A DNA stretch of 64,000 bases from Isoetes taiwanensis. Taxonomy: Eukaryota > Streptophyta > Lycopodiopsida > Isoetales > Isoetaceae. A model generated the notes under the pieces. That model was not told the DNA's origin and ran no database searches. It saw only the letters and a program-made list of their open reading frames with translations. The translations under genes and the position numbers were made by a program. Numbering within the stretch: the stretch's first letter is position 1; every line of letters starts with the position of its first letter. Below, one piece after another: positions 22,531 through 34,355 of the stretch. Where the stretch lies: the NCBI GenBank assembly GCA_021234155.1, contig JAJEKV010000242.1, positions 122,001 through 186,000 on the forward strand, given 5' to 3'.

Positions 22531-25500
22531 TTGTTTGTCTACTTGTTTGGTATGGAATCTCTACCAACCCGTTTAATGTGTTTGTGCTTAAAATAATCCA
22601 TTACACGACATTATAACATGCCTTCCCCCTTCTTAGATTGGACAAATAAGTATGTGAGCTTGGTTTCCCATTATCATAGACACAAATCATTTAGCTTCGT
22701 GCACATAATTCAAAATCACCTACAATATGGGTGAGGGAGCCCCTTTTGTCTCTATCCTAGAGATTTTAAAGTCAAGGTATCACGGGAATCTCTATATAAA
22801 ATGCAACAAAGTATTCAAAGCTTCGACCGCTTGCACTAAAGCTTCCTTTTCATATTTGTTCCATATCTCACAAAGCTACTGAAGTTACCAAGAAAAGGTC
22901 CTTATTTCCCAATGAAGACAACTCCTGAACACTAGTGACATGTGGCCATTTCTTGTTTTGATAAGAGGCAATTATTGCTTACTGAAGTGAAAACAACTCC
23001 TCAACACAAATAACAAGTGGTGGAAATTTCTTTCTTTTGGGTTATCAAGGGTTAATTGTTTGGTTCCTCGCGAGTGCAAGCAAAGTGAATGGGATAGGAC
23101 CCATAAATCAATGTTACCATGGTGTGGGGTGTGTGACTCATAGACCACTTTGCCTCCAGTGTATTGTCAAACATATTGTTCTATTCCATACGTTTTTCCT
23201 TTCTTTGTCTTTCCTTTTCTAGTATCTGCAGTTGTGGAGATTGCCCTTTTAAGTATAACAAAATTCAAAGTATAATATACAAACTCCAAGAGGGTGAACA
23301 TCTAATTAGGATAATGGGCATGCAATAAAAATGTCCATCATTCTCCCGTTGAAGTATAACATAATAGAATTTCATGCATCCACAAAGATCAGTTGGCCAT
23401 AGAACCCATGTAAATGGACTACTAGAATTATTAAGATAAAGCAGACCTCTCCCCCGAACAGTTTTCAAGGGAAAACCCTTTGCAATAATGATGATAGTAA
23501 AAAATTAGAGAATGCTCTTGCTGCCGTAGCTGTTGGAAGGAGAAGTACCATCAGCCCGAACATGATTTTCCACCAAGCCCATCTAGTATTAGATTGATGC
23601 TCTTCCCATCGTAAATGTAAATATGGAAGCTTTCAGAGGCTACGGAGCTAAATTTATCGATCAGGCTTTTCATATTTCAGATGACTGACAGTACATATTC
23701 AAAATTATATGTCAAATGCAAGAAGAAATGCAATTTTGCAAAATTGTAACCATGACTACACTCTATGCAGACCAACAATCTTAATTAACCTTCCAATCAT
23801 TCTTATCTCCTATTCCATTCTAAGATGTAGCCTGATATTGTGATTTAAGAGCCCAGATACTGTGGCTTCGCTATCACAGTGAATGCATTTTGAGAAAATT
23901 ATATGAAGAGTAAAATAACCATGATTCACTTGTTAGTGTGACAAAGCCACAAGCTTGTAAGATTAATCCTACAAGGTGCCACACTAGACATCTCTACTCC
24001 CCAAACGGAAAACACTGACAAATAGCTTATCATAAGGAATGATATTAAAGGACAAAGCATGTTTTTGTTTTATGCTCTTGTAAACACATTCCCATTCTAT
24101 GTTGTGGCATGATGCAGTGTGTCCAGAGCCTATATGCTCTTGTTATTTTAGGCTAGGCCAAACCCTGTGACTTCTATAGCAATCTGATGTGCCATATTGA
24201 ATTTGATTTTTGCTACATGTGGGCATTTTGAAAATCAAATAATGAAAATTTGTTGCACATAGTGACTTATGCTTGACAAAACCACAAGCTTGCAACTTTA
24301 TCCTACATGTTGCCACATACACATCTCTACTGCCTGAAAGAAGAATAGTAATGAGTAGTTTATCATCATCATGATGCTTTTGCTATATGCTCTAGATCAC
24401 TCATTTGATGTATGCTACAATATAGCATGTTAATTCTGGCATGTATTTTTAGGAATTCAAGAATAAATGAAAGCCTTAGCACAAAATGGAGGTAAGATCG
24501 CTCATAGGTGTGAATGAATAGCCAAATTGCAGTAGAGAAGGGGTTATTGGTAGATTACATTATAGGCAAATTTTATGAAAGTAGTAATGAATGGAAACAA
24601 TCCATTCCACGCGGTAGCCTAGCTTGCTCAATGTACTCTGACATACATGTCGTAGTTTCTTTAAGAAATATACAACCAAGTCGAACAAGCCTCTCAAAGC
24701 TTGATCCTAAAAAGACAGATAGATAGGTAGGTAGGTAGATAGAGTTTTAACATACACTAGAAGCCGAAACCTATGGGGCACACACCCCGATGGGACCTGC
24801 CCCCACCACAAAAAGTGCAAAAAAAATGCAATGATGGCTCGAATCATTCACTCGTTTTGGTTGAAACCATCAAAACTCCTAACAATTTGAAAAGAGAATG
24901 AACCAATTTGAGAATGATCTTGCCCATTTGTATTCTTTTTGGCAAAGACACACTTAAACCTATTTTTCCATGGAGTCTATTCTGTAATTTACAGCCTTAT
25001 GCTAATGCTTCTCTCTTTTTGAAGGGCTTGTTAGATTCCCTGCACACAGTAAAAATGTTATATCACATCAACCCAACCGTCTGTGCTCAGTTGATTGCCT
25101 TTCTTTTCTTTTCCTTTTTTTTAAGGGGCTTGCCTTATCCCCCTCCCTCCCTCCCTCCCCCCAATGGCCTCCCAAAAACATTTCCCGGATTTCTAGCTTT
25201 CAGACACGGTTCCGCCAAGTCATGCAAAGAATGATGTGGCGTAATATCACCCCTTAGATGTTCTAATTTCTTATCATGTGGTCGGGGAAATTAAAAAAAT
25301 TCATCAAAAAATCACCTTTAGTCTTCTTTTGTCGTGCTTGATGATTCCCCATTCTCAATCGCCTAGCAATGAGGTAAAGGTTTTCTCGTGGATTAAGGCA
25401 AGTGTTTTCCCATCCTTTCCTTTGCAAGCATCTTGCTCTCAGGAGATATACAGATTGATAGACGTTATCGTCTATGTGATTGGCCGAGAGAGCATGTAAT

Positions 25501-25950
25501 AAACTATAGCGGATTAGGATGGAGCTGTGACAGAATTCACCAAGGATATAAAATATGCTAGAATCAAGTCATTGCATCTTAGGTAAAAGTCTGGCATAGT
25601 TAGGCTAAATAAAAACCCTAACCATTTACCAGACTAATCAGATTACTGAAAATCTTCACATTTTTCATCAGGTTCTTATGCAGGGTAAATCGGAGTCAGC
25701 CTATGCAAATAAAGACATCTTCTATCAAGTATTATCGCATTTTACAAGTTTTGTTGTTAGGCGCCGATCTGCAGAATATCCTGTTGTTTGCACCAGATCG
25801 GTGGACACAAACATTTTCAAGCAAAATGCACATGACACTTTCAATGGTGCAAAACAGACCAATGGTTGATGCCACAAAAAAAAAAAATGCAAACAATTGA
25901 CTGTCGGAATGAATATAGAGGCCAGGCCTGCCATCCATGGCCGCTGCTTC
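22531..25950. other. Non-coding stretch, simple repeats only
   Basis: No gene recognised. Simple repeats are GATA/GGTA units at 24714-24745 and (CCCT)n at 25138-25162. The ACCACAAGCTTG(T/C)AA phrase near 23947 and 24282 and neighbouring sequence are similar, suggesting an old ~340-bp-spaced duplication. Confidence 0.45.
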
Positions 25951-26130
25951 AGTGCAAATCGGCCACAGTGGCAAATCGGCCTCATAGGCTTCAGTGGCTT
26001 AAGCGCAAATCGGCTTCACAGCAAAGTGGCTTCAAGGCAAATCGGCTTCAATGGATTCATGGCATTCTTCGGGGCATTCCTCAACTCAAAATCAATGCAT
26101 TCGAGCCAGTAACAACTCCAAATCGGCTCC
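25951..26130 (+). repeat. Degenerate minisatellite, GCAAATCGGCTTCA-type units
   Basis: Units built on AAATCGGC(T/C)(T/A)CA recur about seven times at 15-35-base spacing (GCAAATCGGCCACA, GCAAATCGGCCTCA, GCAAATCGGCTTCA and variants, down to AAATCGGCTCCA near 26120). Frames through it give repeated ANRL-type peptides, which I take as incidental. Confidence 0.65.
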
Positions 26131-27499
26131 ATTTGTCGCCCTGGGACCAGTTCGGAATCGATATGCAAGAGGCGGGTCCGCTTTCGGTGAGCATATCCGG
26201 GTAAAAGATTTCGGCTGCTTACACGCTTCGCTCCATGCCAAAATCCATTATGTGAAACTCCCGCCCGCTTTCTCCTGCAAATCCGGCACCCATGCTTCTC
26301 CTCCTCTCGTCCATTTGCCCGCCTTCACATGGTTTCCCCATTGGGACCTTTGAAATAGACCTAAAAAATATCCACCCAACGCACCTAAAATTAGAACATT
26401 CCCCTTATAAGCCAATTAAGCTCCTCAAAATGGCCTAAATATACCCTTTTCCATACAACACCATACCGAAATCATAATCCCCACCATTGCCAAAATACCC
26501 TCTCCAAATACGAACGAATTGGGCAAACTATATGGGACATTTTCACTCCCCTGCAATAGTATCAACCCAAAGCGGAGTATTTTTCGTGCGCATATCTTCA
26601 TAAAAATTATGGCATTGAAGTTCAACGTTAGTCCATTCAAACTTTCTTTACTTAATCTTGATGTGTAGTTATTGCTCTGTAGTTAGGGTACAGAATACAT
26701 ATTATTTATTCTGGTTGTTGCTATTTTTAACAGATAAGGTGTTCTTCCTTCTCTTGGACCGCCGTATTTAGAGTCCGGGATGTGGTATTTCCGGACCTTT
26801 TTATGGTATTTCCGGCCACCCGTTATCAGCCACTGTACATTTCACAGTTTCAAGCCCAGAACCAATTGTTTTAGGGTATTTTTGGATCAATCCGGCTCTA
26901 TCTGAGCTCAAATCGCTTCCTCTCTTCATCAAATCAACGTTAAAGAGGCAGATAAAGTGATTAGAAGGGCTTTTTGGCGCTTGGTTTTTAGTTTCGCGCT
27001 TGGCTTTTTGGTGGTCGGAATTCCGCCGGAAAAATTTTGCGGCGGGTCTGCCGCTCGTGCGCCGCCTCGAAAATTTATCCGACAGTAATTTCTTTTATCC
27101 GGAAATTATCTAATACTTCATCGACCATTGGTTTCGGCCAATACCAAAGAATTCTGAAGGATTCTGTCTGTCGACTTCTTGTCGACTTGTGGTCAGTAAT
27201 GCTTGACAAATTATATACATTTTGGATTTGTTTACAAACCTCCCTAGTATGTTTTTTTGCAGGTATCTCTTCTGCAAGGTAGTTTTTTGTGTTTAATGCC
27301 TATCTGGAAGTGTCGATTTGGTCTTGACCTTTTCTACAGAGCCTGCATCAAAGAATTTATACATCGGATGCAATAGCAAGGGCAGCGATGGGCAAGCTCA
27401 GAACATGCCAAAATTTTCTCCATGCTGTATGGATTGCAAGGAGCTGGGCCGGTTTGCCAGTATGCTATCTGTTGGAGCCAGATTTCTGGACGTGAAGTT
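26131..27499. other. No gene recognised
   Basis: Moderately AT-rich with short ORFs only. It ends where a gypsy-type LTR begins. Confidence 0.4.
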
Positions 27500-28943
27500 G
27501 TGACGTTCCAGATAACATACGGTCCGAATACATATATTATACTGCCACGTCAACACGTACATGTCGTCATGACAAGTACTTGAGAGCCGTAAAGGGTTGC
27601 ACCTAGGGGGCAACCTCGTATGTTGCGCATGTATATTAAACATAAGCAACTAAAACTTCCTTGCCAAGTGGCACTACCCCATTTGATCCCTTCTAACCTA
27701 ACCCTAAAAGTTCACATATAAGGAACCAAAGGGGAAACCCTAAACCTTTCTTCTTTCACATTTTGAGCTTCCCTGAGCCATTCCGGCTAAGGCAAGTTGC
27801 CATTTCGCATTGTCAGGCGCCGCTGAGCCATCTTTGCACATTAGATTCATCAGGAGCAGCAGTCTTCAGCAAGAACAAAGGCATGGACGCAATCCAGGGA
27901 GCTAGAGCTAGCCAAGGATCAGGTAACTTGCGATTCTATTGTGTAAAGCCGCCTCTTAGCCCATCAATAAGTTAGGATAGTATGTCAGATCAGTCCTATC
28001 AGCCTTGTAGATCCTAAGATCAACAGCCGTAACGAAAGAACCTAACCTTGTATGTTTAGGTAAGATAGATTAGATCTTATTCAGTATTTCGGTTCTTTGA
28101 TGTTGATGATGTTCCATTCTATGCTCTCCTGTGTATGTGGGAAGGGGTGTAGAGACCCTGAAACCTTCAGTAGCCTCATTAATTCCTAATTAAAGCGGCC
28201 CGTGTACAAGAGCCCGCCTGGTTGTGAGTGGCGGGGCTAGACCGGTGGAATAAGGAGGACTTGTCCCATCACTGATTGATCCCTCTGGTGTGTAAAGCCT
28301 ACCAGGGATCTAAGCTGGCTAGGCTTAATGGTTTGCCACTGCGTGTGGGCAAGGCATGAGCTCGACACCTCTTGGGTGATGCGTCACCTTCAATGAGGTT
28401 CAAGTCGAATACGGGCAGTGGCCCTCTAGCCGCCTGTGATGGGCATGCATGCCCCTGGAGACGAGGTGACACTCCTCCTGCCTCATCGGGACTGGGGAGA
28501 TGCAACCCAGCAATAGCCCTTTTGGCTATGCACTCGACAGGCTACGGTCCGGTCCCACGACTCTTTAACCTACTCTGCAAAGTGTGCATGAGAGAGGCGG
28601 ATGGAGTGGACTACCCAACGGCCATGTTCATATGCCAGCTCAATCCATTTGCCATGAATTCGGTCTGCATTGACTTCTGGAGACCCAAGCCGTCAGTCGG
28701 TTCCCCCATGAGTCTGAGTCTTGAGTAGGATTTCCCTTTGTTGTTGTTACTGATGTTGTTGTTATACATGTTATATTATGATGTACTCACCCTTTGAGGT
28801 GACCTTGTTGATATATTGATGTCATGTGTGTATTCACGCTTCCGCAGCTAGGACGGTCCCGAGGGAAGACGGGGCAAATGACCCATCCATTCTTCCTCAC
28901 TGATCGAGTGCTTGGGATTGGTGTCAGGTGGATGGCCCCTGCC
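27500..28943 (+). repeat. Ty3/gypsy LTR, plus orientation, 3' end cut by a hAT element
   Basis: The segment aligns colinearly with the reverse complement of the LTR at 14554-15891: CAAGAGCCC(G/A)CCTGG, the AAGGGGTGTAGAGACC and CTCATCGG blocks, GGATGGAGTGGACTA, and ACGCTTCCG near the end. The left edge TGTGACGTTCCAG is my estimate. A TATA-like CACATATAAGG occurs near 27715. It stops at 28943, where the hAT terminus CAGTGTTGGG begins. A matching LTR tail, inverted, lies at 62023-62100. Confidence 0.65.
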
Positions 28944-29279
28944 CAGTGTTGGGCAAAGTGTGGCAAAGTCCGGGGAACTCCATACCCTATCCGGCTGAGG
29001 TGGCATTTTTATGGCCACCTCAAATTATTGTCGGATCAGCTCCCGTCCAAATTTTCTAAGAAAACGGAATATTTCCGTTCTATTGTCACGAAACGGAATT
29101 TGCCATTAGACCATTGCTGCAAATTTCCGATTTTTGGCGATCCTGGGAACGAAAGAAAAGTACAGAACAAGAATGACAAATTCATTTCCCGCTTCCTTTC
29201 CTTCTTGTTCTTGCGTTACTTCTCTCGACGCAGGGCAGTGGCCGCAGGGCAGGGGCCGACTCCATTTTCGGTATGCCTG

Positions 29280-29655
29280 CTGCCAGGATCAGGTAACTCT
29301 TTCTAGAGATACCTTCCTACAGAACCGTTTGATCGATGTTTATGGTAGATGTTCTTCTGTCCAGGCTGCTAGAGCTATGTTTAATAGAATAGAAAAAAAG
29401 AATGTTTACTCCTGGAACCTTATGATCTCAGCCTGTCTTCAAAACGGACATGGTAAGGAAAGTGGACATGGTAAGGAGGCTCTCATTATGTTTGAAGGTA
29501 TGCGGCTGGATGGAATAGAGCCCGACAATTTTACATTTGCAAATCTTTTCTCTGCCTGCGCTAATCTTCAGGCACTAGCAGAAGGTAAGCTGCTCCATGC
29601 CTTTGTAAATATTAATAAGTTAGATATGGACATTCTGGATATAATTGCTTTTATA
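29280..29655 (+). pseudogene. Pentatricopeptide-repeat (PPR) fragment inside the hAT element
   Basis: The frame reads FLQNRLIDVYGRCSSVQAAR, FNRIEKKNVYSWNLMISAC, then MFEGMRLDGIEPDNFTFANL and FSACANLQALAEGKLLHA. These are P-, L- and S-type PPR motifs with the VYSWN and GIEPDNFTF signatures of plant organellar RNA-processing factors. About two and a half repeats remain, and an 18-bp duplication inserts an ESGHGK hexapeptide. There is no start or organellar targeting sequence. Its position between the hAT terminus and transposase suggests capture. Confidence 0.75.
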
Positions 29656-29676
29656 TTGTAACAGGACAGAGGACAG

Positions 29677-30491
29677 GATGTCAAAACAGGTTAGCATTTT
29701 TGCTATGCGAGGATTTAGAAAAGATCAAGCATCTTCTGCTAATGCCAAAGAGGATGTCACTTTCGAGGTGATAGAATTTTAACGAAGAGTTCGAAGCACC
29801 ACGCAAGAATTAGCCGATAAAATGGGGTCGTGTTTCAAAGGCTAGAGAAATGGCAGGATGATTGGCCCCAAAGATGGAAATGGTTGGTTAATGACAAAGA
29901 TTTGGTCTTCTTTTTTTGTTCAACATGCAAGCGGGATCCAAATTGCAAATCTTTATTTGGAACTAAGGGATCAAAGAACTTGGGGCGTCCGCTTTTGATG
30001 AGCATGCTCATGATCAAGCCCATCGTGATGCATTGTTATTGATTGAACGAGATAAACATGGGCTTCAAAAATTGGCAAAGAAAAGAAAAGTTTCAGTTGA
30101 TGCTGTTATGGAAAGAATATTCAAATGTGCTTATTTCATTGCAAAAGAAGATTTAGCATTAATGTCTGTTTTGGATCTAATGCGTGAATGTGGTGTTCAA
30201 TTACCGCACAAATACAATGATAACAAAGCTTGTGCCAGATTTGTACTTCATATCAGCAGGGCAATTGAAATTGATATTTTTGATAGGTTGAAGCGGAGCC
30301 CTTGTGGAGTTATGGTTGATGAGGCAACGGATGTGAGCTCAACAAAAAACCTCATTATGTATGCTACATTTTTGGATGGAAGAAGAGTCCGCACTTGTTT
30401 TTTAGGGCTTGTATCAGTCAGGGATGGTTGTGCTGAGACATTAACTGAAAGCATACTTGCTTTGCTAAAGCAATGGGATTTGGATACACAA
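29677..30491 (+). pseudogene. hAT transposase N-terminal half (ZNF862/DUF4371 type)
   Basis: A frameshifted N-terminus (MSKQVSIFAMRGFRKDQ) leads to a zinc-finger region with FFCSTCKRDPNC and a downstream HxxxxHRDALL pattern, then a continuous frame (30033-30491) with CGVMVDEATDVSSTKNLIMY, the first catalytic Asp segment (DEATDVS), and ESILALLKQWDLDTQ. It ends where the next residues should be the GSDGASVM motif. That motif is found instead at 63.6 kb, minus strand. The enzyme would cut and paste DNA in the nucleus; this half cannot. Confidence 0.78.
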
Positions 30492-30547
30492 GGCACCCAA
30501 AATTAAAACACTACATGGTTTTTTCTATGGTTGTGACTAGAAAACCA
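30492..30547 (+). mobile_element. Terminus of a GGCACCCAAA element
   Basis: GGCACCCAAAATTAAAACAC starts exactly where hAT coding ends. Its sequence style (CACTACATGG, TATGGTTGTG) continues after the LINE at 51325. The same GGCACCCAAA start occurs at 63669 beside the other hAT half. Confidence 0.5.
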
Positions 30548-32911
30548 TGGAAGCGGACGCAGCTGAAGTGGCCGCGCTTACGGCGGCGGACAGTATCAGG
30601 CCTGGGTTAGACCCAGGTGATTTCAACGGGGCCAGAGGCCCTCCGATTCACCCTTTTACCACAGTCCAAGGCTGGACAACAGCCAGTCGCCAGTCCATTG
30701 GGGCTCTCGGTAAATCATCCCCAGTTGATGGGGCTTCCAGCGAATCACATCCAAAAATTGGGGCTTCTGCCCTGCAAGAGGTAAATCAATCCAATATTTT
30801 ATCAGATAAGAGTTCTAGCCTAGCTACAAGAGTCTCTGTCTTACATAGCATAGACCACTCCCCAAAAGGGCAAACGAAAATGGAGCAGGGCAGATAAAAG
30901 GAAGGGAAGATCAGGCTCCCTGCTCTTGGGGCCATCTATAAACTGAAAGACTCAATGTTAGGAGCAGAGGCAGGAGTTAGTGTGATTGGGCAGAAACAAT
31001 CCACTCAAGTAGAAATATCAGACTCAACCATGAGAGATGTAGCAGCAAGAGTGAGTGAGAATGGGCAGAAAGGATCCATTCAGTCAAATACATCAGACTC
31101 AACCATGGAAGTTGTCGTAACCGAAGCAGGCGAGAAAGCAATGGAAGCTTCACCTATGGAAGAAGTAGAAACCGAAGTAAACAAGAAAGAAACCGAAGTG
31201 GATTATTCATCTCTAGAAAGCAGGGCAGTAAACAGGGGAAAGAATATTGGATCAGAGCATCATAATGATGGGAATGATGCTAGCCAAGGGAATTTTACAC
31301 AAAACATGGTGAATCATCCAAAGGGTTCAGCTTGGAAAGGACAGGATTCAGTGAGAATAGTGAACAAGCCGAGATTCTCGGAGTGGATTCAAAAGCAAAC
31401 CCATGCTACTAACAGAAGCACAAGAGTCATGGAGGCTCTCCAAGCGTTACAGAAAGGTCTCGTTCAGAACCCTGGGGCAGTAACTATAAATACTGAGCCT
31501 GGATTGGTCAATGGCATTAATGTGGAGACAGAAGGTAATTTCCCAGTGGCTGAAATTGATCACGAGATGCACAAAAGGTATCTGGAAAGTTTGATCTCGC
31601 GCTCAGTAGTGGGCTTCTTTATTGGGGGCTTCCTGGACTTGCGCAGGTTAAACTCATGGCTATCAGCTCACCTGAAGAGGTTAGGTTTGCCCCAACACCA
31701 ATCGCTAAAGGCACTGGGTAACAACTTTTTTCTCATCATGTTTGACAGTGAAGCAGGTGTGGATAGATTAGTTGCCCGTGCAGCAGACCCATTTGCAAGC
31801 ATGCTACGGTGTACCACTTTTGGAACCCTCAAAAGTACCTACAATGGGTACTTTTAAAACTGGTACTTTCTGTTTTTTCTTTCCATTAAAATCAATCAAA
31901 TTTTTTTGAATTGAAGGTCAGTAACAGGCCAATCTATAGTACTAGAGGATAACAATACTATTAGAGACTAAAATAAATGAATTAACTCTCAAACTTATTA
32001 TTTATTGTGGCATTTATGCAAGTTCCCAGTACCCAGTGTTGGGTACTTTTCTGGGTAGTTTCGCACTCCCTAAAAAGTACTTTAGATGGTACACCCTAGC
32101 ATGCTTTCATCCAGGAGGCTTCATTTTGTACCAGTTTTACACGCCAGGCTTTCTCCCTAATAAGCTTTCTGCTATCAAAATCCCTTGCTGGTTTGAAATA
32201 GAGCATCTTCCACCAGACCTACTAGTCCCGGAGTTCCTAAAATCTATTGCCAACACGTTAGGCTCATATGTATCTCACTCTATTGCCAAAGGGCCTAGAA
32301 TCTGTGTTGCTATCACAACCAACACGCAGATCCCCAAAGGAGTGACTGTGAAAAGTGGAATGTGTTGCTTTAAGTTTTTACTCAAGCTATTAAATGGATG
32401 GGAAATAAGGAGGATGTTCCCCAATGTGGAACTAGAAAAAGTGATCAAACCTAGCCATGCAAACGTCAACGATCAAAATGCCTTCGAGGGCAATGACAGA
32501 GAGCATATGCATGTGACTGAAGACGACACACAGAAAGAAGCCCCTCAAGGGACACATGTTCCCCTCCAGGTTTCGGTCACTCCCCCATTTACTCCCGCTC
32601 CCGAACCAGCTTTCGCTACCCCTTCTTCATCCGGTGTGTGCAGGAAACGCGACCCGAAAGTGTACCCAAGTTCTAAAGTGGACACCTTGGGTGGGGAGAC
32701 TCAATGGCAAGTGGTGGCCTCCAAACATGGTATAAGAGCTAGAAATCTGGCCAGGAAATCTAGAGGCTCCCATGACATGGTGAACTCAAAATGTGCAGAC
32801 TCTCCACAACCAATGTCAGCTCTGTCTAAGTATATCTCAGAGGTATCTTCTATTGAGAAGGGGGTTCTCGCAGGTATGATAACCAAGTACACGAGGAGCA
32901 AGGCTCCTTGA
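30548..32911 (+). pseudogene. LINE ORF1 (DUF4283-like RNA-binding protein), interrupted
   Basis: The first frame (30547-30897) meets one stop codon and continues in the same frame from 30955 to 31806. The middle part, KRYLESLISRSVVGFFIGGF with ALGNNFFLIMFDSEAGVDRL, resembles DUF4283 of plant LINE ORF1 and Gag-like proteins. The frame resumes at 32099 after the MITE with ACFHPGG and IKIPCWFEIEHLPPDL and runs to 32911 through a Pro/Ser-rich tail. No CCHC knuckle was found. The product would bind LINE RNA. One stop and the MITE are the only major breaks. Confidence 0.72.
31805..32098. mobile_element. Tc1/mariner-like MITE (290 bp, 31807-32096) with TA duplication
   Basis: Ends CGGTGTACCA and TGGTACACCC form an inverted repeat with one mismatch. 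Further inside, AAAAGTACC and GGGTACTTTT blocks mirror each other. TA flanks both sides (31805-31806, 32097-32098). Removing the element and one TA rejoins codons for FASML and ACFHP in frame in LINE ORF1. There is no coding capacity. Confidence 0.88.
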
Positions 32912-33147
32912 ATCGGCTCTGGGGAATCATAAAGGCAACTCAATTGGGCGGAATCTTCGATCTGAATCTGATAGATGACGTGGAGATGCTAGAGAACCCA
33001 TTTGCTCTAATAGGTAAGAAAAATAAGCTGGATGCAAATATGAATCCAGATAACTTAGGTGAGATGAAACGGAAGAAAGCCGACCTCTTCCTTTTTTGCA
33101 ACTCGTGATGACAATGGTATAGTTGGCCGTCCCACAACTTTCAACTT

Positions 33148-33830
33148 ATGATTATTGTCTCATGGAATTTGCGTGGCATCAAGGGTGTTCTTAAGCGTGG
33201 GCGAGTGTTAGCAGCTATCAGGTCTATGAAGGCGGATGTCATCCTTCTACAGGAGCATAGACTTCCAGACTTTGAGGCCAGGTCTATTGGCAGTTGGATT
33301 GGAGGTAATTACTCCTCCTTTAGTTGTGCGGCTGAAGGAACTAAAGGAGGCACTTGTATCTTATGGAAGGGACATGCAGGGGGAAGTGGTAGATGGCAGG
33401 TTGTAATTTTTGAAACAAATAATTGTATGTGGGGGCTCATCAACATTTATGCCTCTAATATACCTGCAGAGAGGGCAGCTATGTGGAGAGAGATTGAGCT
33501 CTGGATAACTCATCAAGGTTTTGGAGTTGAAAATTGGATCCTTGGAGGGGATCTGAATATGACAGATGTATGGGATCAAAAAATTGGGCTGCGAGGAATT
33601 TGCTACAAGAGGAAGAAGTTACGTGGAACTCTCTTTTAAACTTGTCGGCTTCTCCCTAATTCCTCCATCTATATTTGCATTTTCCTGGTCTAATAAGCGA
33701 AGGGGCATGCCAGTATCTTGCTTACTAGGCGGGTTCTACATGGCTAATAGGGACAGCCTCCTTCATGGGCCAGATGTTATGTTGAAGGAGAGCTTGCTTT
33801 CATAATCGGACCATGTGCCACAAAAGCTAG
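33148..33830 (+). pseudogene. LINE ORF2 endonuclease domain, one frameshift
   Basis: It starts MIIVSWNLRGIKGVLKRG, the N-terminal strand with the catalytic Asn, followed by ILLQEHRL (catalytic Glu) and LGGDLNMTDV (GD-N motif, near 33541-33570). After a frameshift near 33590, FSWSNKRRGMP and an SDHVP motif near 33803-33820 close the domain. The order and spacing are those of plant L1-type endonucleases, which nick the chromosomal target. Confidence 0.82.
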
Positions 33831-34355
33831 TGTTGGAGAGTGTTCCTACTAAAAGAAAGAGGAGGGAATGTGCCTTTCAAGTTTAATACCTCCCTACTAG
33901 GGAAGGAGGCATTCAGACCCTTTAGGACTTTCCACGGCTTCTCTAACTAATACGGAATGCTTGGGTTAAAAAGATTAGCCTTATGAAAATGTGGATCAAG
34001 AAATGGGGAGAAGTGCTTGAAATTCAAGAAAGAAAAAATGTCGCGTGTATAACCTTCTAAGGGCGAGTCAAGCGGGATCGTTACTTGATCCCCATAATGT
34101 AGAGACAAGCAATCCTTAGAGGAGAGGCTGGAAACAAAAGCCAAAGCTATTGAGGAGGGAGGAAGCTAGGGGGCTGCGGTTCGTTTCCAAAACAAAGTGG
34201 TAAGTGCAGAGTCAGACCATGAAAACTCTAAGTGCTTCTTTAGAATGGCGGGGGCAGATTAGCGAGAAGAAAGATATCACTTCAATTAAGGATAAGCTGT
34301 CAAAATATACTTACTGATCTCGGGGGTATCAAGGCATTTATTCGCGACATCAGGC
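33831..34355 (+). pseudogene. LINE ORF2 endonuclease-RT linker, decayed
   Basis: Fragments such as AWVKKISLMKMWIKKWGEVL and NSKCFFRMAG match the linker of plant LINEs, where a GDxNTKFFH-type motif precedes the RT. Frames shift repeatedly. It ends at CATCAGGC (34348-34355), the target duplication of the 14.2-kb transposon, and continues at 48524. Confidence 0.6.

Larger units (their letters stand above)
28944..30491 (+). mobile_element. hAT transposon, 5' half
   Basis: It starts with CAGTGTTGGGCAAAGT, a hAT-type terminus (CA...), shared as AAGTGTTGGGCAAAGTCC with the element at 62101. It contains a PPR fragment (29290-29650) and the N-terminal half of a transposase (29677-30491). At 30491 it changes abruptly to GGCACCCAAAATT, a different element. 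The matching 3' half, opposite orientation, is at 62101-63666. Confidence 0.7.

Noticed and set aside
27763-28728. Protein-coding ORFs at 27763-27975 and 28372-28728
   Set aside because: They lie wholly inside an LTR that aligns with the LTR at 14554-15891, and the frames are not conserved between the two.
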